64,000 nt of DNA from Oscillospiraceae bacterium (GTDB lineage Bacteria > Bacillota > Clostridia > Oscillospirales > Oscillospiraceae), in contig JAFRQP010000088.1 in the NCBI GenBank assembly GCA_017428565.1, positions 92,651 through 156,650 of the forward strand. The letters run 5' to 3'. The position numbers and the translations under genes are program-made. Position 1 is the stretch's first letter. Each line of letters begins with the position of its first letter. The notes below the pieces were generated by a model, which had not been told where the DNA came from, made no database searches, and saw only the letters and a list, made by a program, of their open reading frames with translations. Positions 18,085 through 26,403 of this stretch are shown here, piece by piece.

Positions 18085-18957
18085 ATGAAAAAAATACTCT
18101 CTCTTGTCTTGACGCTCCTTTTGCTTTTATCCTGCGGCGTACCCGCCTTTGCGGCCGGGAACCAGAGCCGCGCGGTGATCGCCGCCGATCTGACGGAAGA
18201 GCAGATCGAGGAGGTTTATCAGGCCTTCGGGGTCAGGCGCGGCAGCGTCATCGAGCTGCGCGTGACCAACCGGGAGGAACGGCAATATCTGGACGGTTAC
18301 GTTGACCCGTCGCTCATTGGTACCCGTTCCATTTCCAGCGTGTATGTGGAGCTGCTCCCCAGCGGCTCAGGCATGGACGTGTCCACGTACAACATCACCT
18401 GGTGCACCCCCGCCATGTACATGAGCGCCCTGGCCACCGCCGGCATCACCGATGCGAAAATCGTGGTTGCGGCCCCCTTCGGCGTCAGCGGTACCGCAGC
18501 GCTGACCGGTGTGTATAAGGCTTACGAGGATATGACCGGCAAGCCTCTGGACGACTTGGCCAAGCTTGTCAGCACCCAGGAGCTTTCCATCACCGGTGAC
18601 CTCGCCAGCGAGATCGGCAGCATGGACTCCACCGCCATCGTGAACGAGCTGAAGCTCATGCTGGACGAGACCAGGAACATGAGCGACGCACAGCTGCGTG
18701 AGACCATCCTGCAGATCGCCGGCGAATACGACGTCAAGCTCAGCGACCGGCAGATCCAGCAGCTCATCCAGCTCTGCCGCTCTCTGGAGAAGCTGGACAC
18801 CGAAGCGCTGCGGCTGAACGTGGAACAGGTGCAGGGCACGCTGAACAAGCTCTCCGGCGCCAGGACCGAATCCAGCGGCTTCGTGGGCGGCGTGATGAAG
18901 GTCATCGACTCCATTGGCGGATTCTTTGACCGCATCGGCAGATTCCTGGGTCTGTAA
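18085..18957 (+). CDS. Secreted DUF1002-family protein
   Basis: The 290-residue protein starts with a signal peptide (basic MKK, Leu-rich core, AFA cleavage about residue 23). The mature part matches DUF1002, with GTRSISSVYVEL, TWCTPAMYMSAL and the AAPFGVSGTAALTGVYKAYE segment. Its function is unknown. ATG 18085 has GGAGG upstream. It is monocistronic, between divergent and convergent neighbours, and ends at a very strong hairpin. Confidence 0.88.
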   Translation: MKKILSLVLTLLLLLSCGVPAFAAGNQSRAVIAADLTEEQIEEVYQAFGVRRGSVIELRVTNREERQYLDGYVDPSLIGTRSISSVYVELLPSGSGMDVSTYNITWCTPAMYMSALATAGITDAKIVVAAPFGVSGTAALTGVYKAYEDMTGKPLDDLAKLVSTQELSITGDLASEIGSMDSTAIVNELKLMLDETRNMSDAQLRETILQIAGEYDVKLSDRQIQQLIQLCRSLEKLDTEALRLNVEQVQGTLNKLSGARTESSGFVGGVMKVIDSIGGFFDRIGRFLGL

Positions 18958-18973
18958 ATAGAAGACTGAATAA

Positions 18974-19020
18974 CACACAAGGATAGCCGGGCGGCCTTTG
19001 CCGCCCGGCTATCCTTGTGT
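18974..19020. terminator. Bidirectional terminator hairpin
   Basis: A near-perfect 21-base stem (ACACAAGGATAGCC...) with a 4-5 base loop lies between the convergent DUF1002 and HD-domain genes. It lacks a long T-run but is placed and shaped as a shared terminator. Confidence 0.7.
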
Positions 19021-19026
19021 ATTCGC

Positions 19027-20016
19027 TTATTTTGCACAGAGCCAGCCTGATTGATCTTCCTGCAAAAAGAGGTTCAGGTCAGCTTCGAATTCTCTGCAGA
19101 TCGCGGACAGACGGCCCCGGCCCTCCACAAGCGGGTCGATGCAGCGCTTTTTGGCGGGGATCACGCGCCGCAGTTCCACGGGCGCGTCGCATTCCTCCGT
19201 CACCATCCTTTTCAGGGCGCGAAAGCGCTTCCACTCTGTCTTGGAACTCGGATCGCTCTGCAGCTTTCGGATCAACTGCGGCTCCGTTCCCATCAGGTCG
19301 TCCTCGCCGATGACGCCCCGGTCCAGGGCGCGTTTCAGCAGCTCGGAGAGCATCTGCATGGCGTAACGGTCCTCGGGAGAGACATAGATCCTGGAGCATT
19401 TCAGCGCGTCATAGCCGAAGGCGATGGCCGTCAAAACGTCCCGAAAAGCAAGCTCCGGCTCCTCGTCCTCGTTTTCGGTGAGGGTGAGATCGAGATAGTA
19501 GCGGCGGAGGAAGCCCGGAGCCCGAAGCCGATAGTGCAGCAGATTCCCCAGCGTATACTCCAATCGGTCCGCGGAGAGACGCGGCGCCTGATTGTCGGCG
19601 ATGGGATAACGGTGGTAATCCACCACATCCTCCGGGGCGATGCCGTTTTCACGCAGGATCCGGCAGATTTCCTTCGACGAGAGGATGATCCGGTCCGTTC
19701 CCGCCTCTGTGCTCTCCTGCCGCAGAGAGTCGCCCCGCAAGAAGTCCACCGAATGGGAAAAGGCGGGCGTTGCGATGTCGTGAAACAGCGCGGCGGCGGC
19801 CTGGACCGGATCTCCGGTAAAGTGCCAGACGATCTGCGCGGTGCTCAGGCTGTGCTCAAAGCGGGAATAGGGCTTTATCCGGCGGAAAAGCTTGAAGGAG
19901 GTGTATTCGCAGCCGCAGTTCATCCCCACGTCCCGCAGTCTGGTCATCTCCGGCGCGGCGCACAGGGCGTCAAAATATGCCGGAAGGCGTTCGCCGTAAC
20001 GTCTATCGGGTTTCAT
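19027..20016 (-). CDS. HD-domain phosphohydrolase
   Basis: The 329-residue protein has an N-terminal HD domain: SRFEHSLSTA (first His), LFHDIATPAFSHSVD (HD pair) and a later LSADRLEY aspartate. This order resembles HD hydrolases related to dGTPase/YfbR-type nucleotidases. Substrate unknown. The C-terminal half is helical and charged. Its start overlaps the ArsC-like gene stop by four bases, so it ends the DUF218-ArsC-HD unit. Confidence 0.85.
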   Translation of the reverse strand: MKPDRRYGERLPAYFDALCAAPEMTRLRDVGMNCGCEYTSFKLFRRIKPYSRFEHSLSTAQIVWHFTGDPVQAAAALFHDIATPAFSHSVDFLRGDSLRQESTEAGTDRIILSSKEICRILRENGIAPEDVVDYHRYPIADNQAPRLSADRLEYTLGNLLHYRLRAPGFLRRYYLDLTLTENEDEEPELAFRDVLTAIAFGYDALKCSRIYVSPEDRYAMQMLSELLKRALDRGVIGEDDLMGTEPQLIRKLQSDPSSKTEWKRFRALKRMVTEECDAPVELRRVIPAKKRCIDPLVEGRGRLSAICREFEADLNLFLQEDQSGWLCAK

Positions 20017-20366
20017 TTCCGCAGCTTTTCCTCATATTCCGCCTCGCGGAAACCCACCAGCACGAAATCCTCCGCCACCAGCAGCGGGCGCTTGACCAGC
20101 ATCCCGTCGGAGGCAAGGAGTGCAAGCTGCTCCTCCTCGCGCAGACCGGGAAGGCGATCCTTCAGCTGCAGCGCCTTATACTGCAGACCGCTGGTGTTGA
20201 AAAAGCGCTTCAAGGGAAGGCCGCTGCGTTTCCACCAGAGCCGAAGCTCATCCGCGTCGGGGTGCTGTTCGCGAATCAGGCGGAGTTCATAGGGGATCCC
20301 CCGCTCGTCCAGCCATTTCTGCGCCTTCTGGCAGGTGCTGCATTTGGGATAACATAAAAACTGCAT
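20013..20366 (-). CDS. ArsC/Spx-family thioredoxin-fold protein
   Basis: The 117-residue protein has a thioredoxin-like fold with CxxC (C9, C12, in YPKCSTCQKA) and a later RPLL motif near residue 90 typical of the ArsC/Spx/MgsR family. It may be a thiol reductase or an RNA-polymerase-binding regulator of the Spx type; sequence alone does not decide. I chose ATG 20366 because GGAGGAG lies just upstream; an ATG at 20381 precedes that site. Confidence 0.85.
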   Translation of the reverse strand: MQFLCYPKCSTCQKAQKWLDERGIPYELRLIREQHPDADELRLWWKRSGLPLKRFFNTSGLQYKALQLKDRLPGLREEEQLALLASDGMLVKRPLLVAEDFVLVGFREAEYEEKLRK

Positions 20367-20377
20367 GATACTCCTCC

Positions 20378-21394
20378 TCATGCCTTGGGCTGCGGACGCG
20401 CAACGTTCCAGACGTAGAGCGCCTGCTCCTCGGGATTTTTATATTCGTTCAGCCCGTAGCCCCGCAGGCCGAGATTCGACACCACGGCGTAGGGCGCATA
20501 GCCGTATTCGCACTCATAGAGCAGTGCCGTCTCGGTAAAGAGCAGGCAGCTCAGAGGCAGATGATAGTCGCTGGTCACGATCACGAGACTGTGTACCTGG
20601 GGATACTGCTCCGTCAGGATCCGGAGGGCGTTCATGGCGTTCTCCTCTGTCGTGGTGGAACGGTCCTCCACGATCAGCCTTCCGGCCGGCAGCCCCTGGG
20701 CAAGGAACCAATCCGCCATGGCCCCGGCCTCGGTGATCTCCGGGTGCTCCCGGGCGGTGCCGCCGCCGGTGCAGAACAGAAAGGCATTCGGATATTGCTC
20801 CGCCGCCCGGAGAGCCAGCTCACAGCGGCCCAGCAGCTCCGGCTCCATGCCTCCGTCCGGCGCGAGCTGGAAGCCCAGCACCACGATGCAGAGACTGTCG
20901 TCCCCGGGCAGATCCTCGGGAAGCGCGTCAAAGTTGATCTCCATGCGGGTGTTGGCGTAGTCCCAATACGCCATGATGCCGCCCCAGGCCGTCCCCAGTC
21001 TCTCATCCCGCGCGGTCAGAGCCTCCACATCTGCCGCGATGATGGAATCCCGGTTCGGCATCTGCCGACGATAGGCAAAAACCATATCCGTCACCAGCTC
21101 ATAGCTGCGCGCATCATATACGATGGGGCGGTACAGCGCAGGATCCGCCGTGGGAATCGGCGTGGGAGCCGCGGTGGACTCCGGTTCCGGCTGTTGCGGA
21201 GCAGCGCTTGCCGTCACGGGAGGCTGCACGATTTCCGCTTGCGGCTCCTCGGTGACTGCCGCAGGCGCAGGACTTCGGCTTTCTTCCCCCTGCTTCAGAC
21301 GCAGTACGATCATAAAAGCGAGAAGTCCCAGGAGGCAGAGGATCAGCAGTGCAGACGCAAGTCTGCTCCCGCTTTTACCACTTTTATCCCGCAT
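20378..21394 (-). CDS. DUF218/YdcF-family membrane-anchored protein
   Basis: The 338-residue protein has a cytosolic basic N-terminus, one membrane anchor (about 13-32), a Pro/Ala/Glu-rich linker (about 38-85) and an extracytoplasmic DUF218 domain (about 165-325) with VVLGFQL, CTGGGTARE and VTSDYHLPLS. Relatives (YdcF, SanA, ElyC) act in envelope homeostasis or vancomycin tolerance. ATG 21394 follows GGGAGGG. It overlaps the ArsC-like gene by a few bases. Confidence 0.85.
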   Translation of the reverse strand: MRDKSGKSGSRLASALLILCLLGLLAFMIVLRLKQGEESRSPAPAAVTEEPQAEIVQPPVTASAAPQQPEPESTAAPTPIPTADPALYRPIVYDARSYELVTDMVFAYRRQMPNRDSIIAADVEALTARDERLGTAWGGIMAYWDYANTRMEINFDALPEDLPGDDSLCIVVLGFQLAPDGGMEPELLGRCELALRAAEQYPNAFLFCTGGGTAREHPEITEAGAMADWFLAQGLPAGRLIVEDRSTTTEENAMNALRILTEQYPQVHSLVIVTSDYHLPLSCLLFTETALLYECEYGYAPYAVVSNLGLRGYGLNEYKNPEEQALYVWNVARPQPKA

Positions 21395-21423
21395 AGGCAG
21401 CCCTCCCGATCCTTGATACGATA

Positions 21424-21452
21424 AATGTAGCACATCATGCTCCCGCCCGCAA
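21424..21452 (-). promoter_or_regulatory. Promoter for the DUF218-ArsC-HD unit
   Basis: Minus strand: -35 TTGCGG (21447-21452), 17-base spacer ending in TGC, then -10 TACATT (21424-21429); the TG gives an extended -10. It lies 30 bases before the ATG. Confidence 0.55.
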
Positions 21453-21487
21453 GTGCGAGAGCCGGAGAAAAAACATATCCCTGTCCG

Positions 21488-21516
21488 TTGAAAAGAAAAT
21501 AATCTTTTTGTATTAT
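21488..21516 (+). promoter_or_regulatory. Sigma-A-type promoter for the ECF sigma operon
   Basis: -35 TTGAAA (21488-21493) and -10 TATTAT (21511-21516) are 17 bases apart, about 55 bases before the GTG start. A nearby TGTAAC (21522-21527) resembles an ECF -35 but has no matching -10. Confidence 0.6.
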
Positions 21517-21571
21517 TACTTTGTAACGTTTTTCTTCTTTTCTGATCCAATCAACGAAGGGCGGTGAGAAT

Positions 21572-22045
21572 GTGACGGATTTTGAGGCTCTGTTTACCGA
21601 AAACTACGCGTTTATCCAAAAGTATCTGACGAAGCTGAGTCGGGATCCCTCCCTGGCGGAGGAGCTGACCCAGGAGACCTTTTTCCGGGCCTATATGAAT
21701 CTCTCGCAGCTTCGGGAGCGGGATAAGGCGCCGGTCTGGCTGTGCCAGATCGCGAAAAACAGCTACTACGCCTGGTATAACGCGAGCAGGAAAACTGAGG
21801 AGCTTGACGAGGAGCTTGCATCCGACGCCCCCGATCTGGCCGAATCCCTGATCCGAAAGGAGCTGTCAACGGAGGCCTTCGCCCGGCTGCACGAACTGGA
21901 AGATCCCTACAAGGAGGTCTTCCTGCTCCATGTCTTTGCCAATCTTTCGCTGAACGAAATTAGCGCGCTTTTCGGGAAAAGCGAAAGCTGGGCAAGGGTC
22001 ACATTCTACCGCGCCAAGAAAAAACTTTCAGAAAGCTTGAGGTAA
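21572..22045 (+). CDS. ECF-type RNA polymerase sigma factor
   Basis: The 157-residue protein has sigma region 2 (about 6-70, with LAEELTQETFFRAYMN) and region 4 (about 105-155, with an LSLNEISALFGKSESWARVTFYRAKKKL-like helix-turn-helix). The start is GTG 21572 after GGCGGTGAG. The anti-sigma gene begins four bases after its stop. The regulon is unknown. Confidence 0.92.
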   Translation: MTDFEALFTENYAFIQKYLTKLSRDPSLAEELTQETFFRAYMNLSQLRERDKAPVWLCQIAKNSYYAWYNASRKTEELDEELASDAPDLAESLIRKELSTEAFARLHELEDPYKEVFLLHVFANLSLNEISALFGKSESWARVTFYRAKKKLSESLR

Positions 22046-22049
22046 TGGT

Positions 22050-22655
22050 ATGAACTGCGATGTAATTCAGGATCTTTTGCTGCTCTATACGGACGAATGC
22101 TGCTCCGATGCGAGCAAAGCACTTGTAGAAGAGCATCTGAAGGGCTGCGAAGCCTGCCGAAAAGCCCTTGCGGAGATGAACGCCGAAGCCCCGGTTTCGA
22201 AGGAACCCAGCGCAAAGAAAGCGGCCTTTCCGCGCATCAACAGCTGGAAGGCTTCCCTGCTGCAGTCTGTTTTGCTGTTTGTTTCCTTTGCACTGCTGGT
22301 GTTCGGCGTTGCCCGGGAAGCCGCAACGCCGGAGGGCGTCACAAACGGTCTGTGGGCGCTTGCCCTCATCGTCCCCGTGACAGGCTTCCTGCTGTCTCTT
22401 GCCAACTGGTATTTTATCCGCCTGTACCCGAGCAAAAAGGCCTTCTCCGGCTGTTCCCTTCTCGCAACGGCAGTCTTTATCCTCCTCGGTTCTGTCTGGG
22501 CAATCTTTCACTATCGGAGCACCTTGCTCAATCTCTTTAACGGCAGCGCTCTTTCGACAGGCCTTTTGATCCTTGGGTGCGTTCTTACGATCGGGCTTTG
22601 TATTGCCTCCAAGCTCTTTTCCGACCGCTTCGCCCTGCTGCTCGGCAAGGAGTGA
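22050..22655 (+). CDS. zf-HC2 domain anti-sigma factor, multi-pass membrane
   Basis: The 201-residue protein opens with a zinc-binding anti-sigma domain (HLKGCEAC, HxxxCxxC, about residues 30-37; a further cysteine pair lies near 17-18) and continues with about four membrane segments (68-90, 100-122, 138-158, 170-190). Such proteins hold the paired ECF sigma factor inactive at the membrane until a signal arrives. It sits directly after its sigma gene. Confidence 0.88.
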   Translation: MNCDVIQDLLLLYTDECCSDASKALVEEHLKGCEACRKALAEMNAEAPVSKEPSAKKAAFPRINSWKASLLQSVLLFVSFALLVFGVAREAATPEGVTNGLWALALIVPVTGFLLSLANWYFIRLYPSKKAFSGCSLLATAVFILLGSVWAIFHYRSTLLNLFNGSALSTGLLILGCVLTIGLCIASKLFSDRFALLLGKE

Positions 22656-22658
22656 GCA

Positions 22659-23735
22659 ATGAGACGCAATAATCTATTCGTCCTGTTTCTTCTGATCCTT
22701 ACGCTTCTGTTCCCATCCATCTGTATTATTGCAAAGTTCTTGCACTATTCCTTCACCGTAAAAAATGGGATCGTATATGCAATAGCTTCCTCAGTCCTTT
22801 ACTATGGGATCGGGATTCTTTTGATATATCGCAAAGAAAGGCGAATCGGAAAAACCTCATCGTTCTTTCTTTCAGTCAGTCTGCTTCTGAATCAAATCAA
22901 CACATTTTTGTTCATTTTTCATGCAGACAATCAAGCAGCAATGCTCCTGATTGCCCTTTGGTTTGTGATGACCGCGATCCTTGTTGCGGTATACGTCAAG
23001 AGCGTTGCGCTAATGACAACGTTTTATGCACTTTCCGGCATACTCGTCCTCCCTATATCCCTCTTTATTATGCTGAGCGATTTCGGAGCGAGAACAGTGA
23101 TTGCCCGTGAAGTCTCTCCGGATATGAGATACTGCGCCGAAGTGATCGACGACGATCAAGGCGCATTGGGCGGCGCTACGATCCTGATGGTATATAAACT
23201 GGACGGCAGTTTTTCCATCGGATCCTTCGAGTTCCGGAAAGACGAAAAAATAATTCATTCCGGCAGTTGGGGAGAATATGAAGAGCTCTATTGGAATGAT
23301 GAAGAGCATTTGACCATGAACAACAGGAGCTATTCTATGGTTGATTTTTTCCCACGGGGAGATCATGCAGAGAGAGACATGATTTTTACCTATGTGCGAG
23401 AGCATGAAGGAGTTTTGCTTGACTGTATTGAAAAAGAAGATTTTTCTTCTGTCGAGAATGACGCGCTCATTCGAAAGATCAGTGTCAGTGACGATTGCAT
23501 AGATTTTTTATGCGGTGGAGACGGCTTTGGCTCAGAGACAGCCTATTGGGGTTTTTACTATTCCGAGAAGGATGACATGACCGCACTCTGGTGTGCGCAT
23601 CCGGCAGATCAGCGGCTTGAAAGATCAGGCGAGGGATATTTATGGAAGGAAGCATGGTATGATCCCAGAGGTGATAACACCTACTATACCGAGTGGATTT
23701 GCGGACATTTTTATTATTATGAAATGTCCTTTTGA
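22659..23735 (+). CDS. Membrane protein of unknown function (DUF5412-like tail)
   Basis: The 358-residue protein has four N-terminal membrane segments (about 6-28, 36-55, 68-88, 92-140) followed by a soluble extracytoplasmic part. One part, ISPDMRY-like with GATILMVYKLDG, loosely recalls DUF5412 proteins. It starts three bases after the anti-sigma stop, so it is probably part of the same operon and may sense or transmit the signal. Its codon use is much more AT-rich than its neighbours, suggesting recent acquisition or relaxed constraint. Confidence 0.65.
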   Translation: MRRNNLFVLFLLILTLLFPSICIIAKFLHYSFTVKNGIVYAIASSVLYYGIGILLIYRKERRIGKTSSFFLSVSLLLNQINTFLFIFHADNQAAMLLIALWFVMTAILVAVYVKSVALMTTFYALSGILVLPISLFIMLSDFGARTVIAREVSPDMRYCAEVIDDDQGALGGATILMVYKLDGSFSIGSFEFRKDEKIIHSGSWGEYEELYWNDEEHLTMNNRSYSMVDFFPRGDHAERDMIFTYVREHEGVLLDCIEKEDFSSVENDALIRKISVSDDCIDFLCGGDGFGSETAYWGFYYSEKDDMTALWCAHPADQRLERSGEGYLWKEAWYDPRGDNTYYTEWICGHFYYYEMSF

Positions 23736-23751
23736 TCCTTCATAAGCAATA

Positions 23752-23800
23752 GCACCCCGAAGCCCGCAAACAAGCGGATTTCGGGGTGCGTCTTTTTTGT
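23752..23800 (+). terminator. Rho-independent terminator of the ECF operon
   Basis: The stem GCACCCCGAA(G)CCCGC / GCGG(A)TTTCGGGGTGC is followed by a TCTTTTTTG run on the plus strand. It also separates this operon from the convergent lysS gene. Confidence 0.9.
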
Positions 23801-23806
23801 TTTTTC

Positions 23807-25807
23807 TCAGTACAGCTTCGCGCCGGCGGGGATGTGGGGATCGACCATCAGCAGATGGAGCTTCTCCTCCTCGCCCTCGTGATGCACGGCGCTGATGAGC
23901 ATGCCGCAGCTTTCGATTCCCATCATGGGACGCGGCGGCAGGTTCACAATGGCGATGCAGGTCTTTCCGACCAGCTCTTCCGGCTCGTAGTAGGCGTGGA
24001 TGCCGGAGAGAATGGTACGGGGCGTGCCGGTGCCGTCGTCCAGGGTGAACTTCAAGAGCTTCTTGGACTTCTTGACGGCTTCGCACTCCAGCACCTTCAC
24101 CGCACGGAAATCGGACCTGGAGAAGGTCTCGAAATCCACCAGGTCCTGGAACAGAGGCTCGATCACAACCTTGGAGAAGTCGATTTTTTCTTCAACAGGC
24201 GCTGCTTTCTCGGCTTCCTGCGCCGCCTTGCAGGCTTCCTGAGAGGGGCAGGTAAAGCAGGCGCATTCGGATTCTGCGGGCTTTTCCTCTATCTTTTCTT
24301 CCTTCTTCTCCTGCTTTTCCGGCTTCATGGTGGGGAACAGCAGCACGTCGCGGATGGAGTCGCTGTTGGTGAGTAGCATCACAAGACGATCCACGCCGAA
24401 GCCCAGGCCGCCCGTGGGGGGCATGCCGTACTCCAGGGCGTTGATGAAGTCATAGTCCACCTGGGCCTTCGTGTCCGGATTCAAAGCACGGCGCTCGGCT
24501 ACCTGGCGCTCAAAGCGGCCGCGCTGGTCGATGGGATCGTTCAGCTCGGAGAAGGCGTTGCCGAACTCGGTGGCGTTGATGAAGTACTCAAAGCGCTCGG
24601 TAAACGCGGGATCATCCGGCTTGCGCTTGGCAAGGGGGCTGATCTCCACGGGGTAGTCGTAAATGAAGGTGGGCTGGATCAGCTTCTCCTCCACAAAAGC
24701 GTCAAAGAACTCGGCCAGGATGGCGCCCTTGGTGGGTACCTCGGGCAGCTCCACATTATAGGCCTTGGCGCAGACGATGGCGTCCTCGTCGGTCTCCCAG
24801 TCCCGGAAGTCCACACCGGAGTACTTCTTCACTGCGTCGATCATGGTGAGCCGCTCCCAGTGCTCCAGGTCGATCTCATGGCCCTGGTAGGGCACCACCA
24901 GGCTGCCGCAGACCTTCTGCGCCACCTGCTTCATCATGTCCTCCACCAGATCCATCATTCCGTGAAAATCGGTATAGGACTGGTAGACTTCAATGGTGGT
25001 GAACTCCGGGTTGTGCTTGGTGTCCATGCCCTCGTTGCGGAAGATGCGGCCCACCTCGTAGACCCGTTCCATGCCTCCGACGATGAGGCGCTTCAGGTAG
25101 AGCTCCGTCTCGATGCGAAGGACCATGTCCATGTCCAGCGCGTTGTGGTGGGTGTAGAAGGGCTTGGCGGCGGCGCCGATTTCAAAGGGAGTCAGCACCG
25201 GCGTATCGACCTCCAGAAAGCCGCGGCCGTCCAAGAAGGCGCGCAGTTCACGCAGGATGCGGCTGCGCTTGACAAAGGTATCCTTGACCTCGGGGTTCAC
25301 GATCAGATCCACATAGCGCTGGCGATAGCGCAGCTCCCGGTCGGTCATGCCGTGATATTTTTCCGGCAGCGGGCGCAGAGACTTGGAGAGCAGCACCACG
25401 CTCTGGACGTGGATGGAAATCTCCTCCGTCTTGGTCTTGAACACATAGCCGCTGACGCCGATGATATCGCCGATGTCATACTTTCGGAAGTCCTTGAACT
25501 CCTGCTCGCTGACAGCGTCGGAGCGGGTGTAGAGCTGGATCTGGCCCTGATCGTCCTGGATATGACAGAAGATGGCCTTGCCCATGCCGCGCTTGGACAT
25601 CATCCGGCCCACGACAGAGACGGTCTTGCCCTCGTACTCGGCATAGTTCTCTTTGATCTGGCGGGAGTAGGCGCTGCGGTCAAAGCGAGTCTGACGGAAG
25701 GGGTCTCTCCCCTCTTCCCGAAGGCTCGCCAACTTGTCCCGGCGCACCTGCAGGATCTCGCTGAGCTCCTGGGCGGCTTCCGGCTGACGGTTCTGATTCT
25801 CGTTCAT
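23807..25807 (-). CDS. lysS: Class II lysyl-tRNA synthetase with C-terminal tRNA-binding domain
   Basis: The 666-residue protein is about 160 residues longer than usual LysRS (near 500). Residues about 1-500 form a normal enzyme: OB anticodon-binding domain (57-155), class II motifs including FRNEGMD and the C-terminal [13 protein letters not shown] Lys/Glu-rich linker with four cysteines (about 515-545) then leads to a Trbp111/EMAPII-like domain (about 555-666; [20 protein letters not shown]). That domain is normally found at the end of MetRS or as a free tRNA-binding protein. It follows greA by 14 bases. Confidence 0.93.
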   Translation of the reverse strand: MNENQNRQPEAAQELSEILQVRRDKLASLREEGRDPFRQTRFDRSAYSRQIKENYAEYEGKTVSVVGRMMSKRGMGKAIFCHIQDDQGQIQLYTRSDAVSEQEFKDFRKYDIGDIIGVSGYVFKTKTEEISIHVQSVVLLSKSLRPLPEKYHGMTDRELRYRQRYVDLIVNPEVKDTFVKRSRILRELRAFLDGRGFLEVDTPVLTPFEIGAAAKPFYTHHNALDMDMVLRIETELYLKRLIVGGMERVYEVGRIFRNEGMDTKHNPEFTTIEVYQSYTDFHGMMDLVEDMMKQVAQKVCGSLVVPYQGHEIDLEHWERLTMIDAVKKYSGVDFRDWETDEDAIVCAKAYNVELPEVPTKGAILAEFFDAFVEEKLIQPTFIYDYPVEISPLAKRKPDDPAFTERFEYFINATEFGNAFSELNDPIDQRGRFERQVAERRALNPDTKAQVDYDFINALEYGMPPTGGLGFGVDRLVMLLTNSDSIRDVLLFPTMKPEKQEKKEEKIEEKPAESECACFTCPSQEACKAAQEAEKAAPVEEKIDFSKVVIEPLFQDLVDFETFSRSDFRAVKVLECEAVKKSKKLLKFTLDDGTGTPRTILSGIHAYYEPEELVGKTCIAIVNLPPRPMMGIESCGMLISAVHHEGEEEKLHLLMVDPHIPAGAKLY

Positions 25808-25821
25808 GGAATCCTCCCGTA

Positions 25822-26310
25822 TCAGTTATTTTCCACCTTGAGGATCTTGAAGGTCACCTCGCCCACGGGCACGTGGACAACAACAGTCTCGCCTGCGCGG
25901 TGGCCGATCAGGCCGTGGCCGACCGGGGAATCGTCGGAAATGCGGCCCTCTCTGGGATTGGCCTCCTGGGAGCCGACGATCTCATACTCCTCCTCCACAT
26001 CCTCGTCCACGTCCAGCACGCGAACCTTGCTGGAGAGGGTGACGGTATCCTTCGGCGCGTCATGGTCGATATTGTCCACGATCTCGGCGTTCTCGATCAG
26101 CACCTTCAGCTCCGCGATCTTGGAATACAGCTTTCCCTGCTCGCTCTTGGCCTCGTCATACTCGCTGTTCTCCGAGAGGTCGCCAAAGCTGCGAGCCTCC
26201 TTGATCAGCTCGGCAACTTCCTTTTCCCGGACCGTTTCCAGATACTGAAGCTCTTCCTTCAGCGCATCCAGACGATCCTGGCTCATTTTGAATTTATTCA
26301 CGTTGGCCAT
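25822..26310 (-). CDS. greA: Transcription elongation factor GreA
   Basis: The 162-residue factor rescues backtracked RNA polymerase by stimulating transcript cleavage. The N-terminal coiled coil carries the acidic tip ([13 protein letters not shown]), and the C-terminal FKBP-like domain contains [14 protein letters not shown]. It heads the greA-lysS pair behind a near-consensus promoter, an order common in Firmicutes. Confidence 0.96.
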   Translation of the reverse strand: MANVNKFKMSQDRLDALKEELQYLETVREKEVAELIKEARSFGDLSENSEYDEAKSEQGKLYSKIAELKVLIENAEIVDNIDHDAPKDTVTLSSKVRVLDVDEDVEEEYEIVGSQEANPREGRISDDSPVGHGLIGHRAGETVVVHVPVGEVTFKILKVENN

Positions 26311-26374
26311 AGTGCAGGTCTCCTTTAAAGAAGTTATAGATGAAAGATTTGTTGCTTCGATTCAACAGATGAAG

Positions 26375-26403
26375 ATTATACCCAGCCCGAGGGGGAATGT
26401 CAA
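26375..26403 (-). promoter_or_regulatory. Consensus sigma-A promoter of greA-lysS
   Basis: Minus strand: perfect -35 TTGACA (26398-26403), exactly 17 bases, perfect -10 TATAAT (26375-26380). It overlaps the last codon of the S41 gene and predicts strong constitutive expression. Confidence 0.9.

Noticed and set aside
21522..21550. TGTAAC as an ECF autoregulatory -35 for the first sigma operon
   Set aside because: No CGTC/CGTA-like -10 lies at the right distance, while a good sigma-A promoter overlaps the region.
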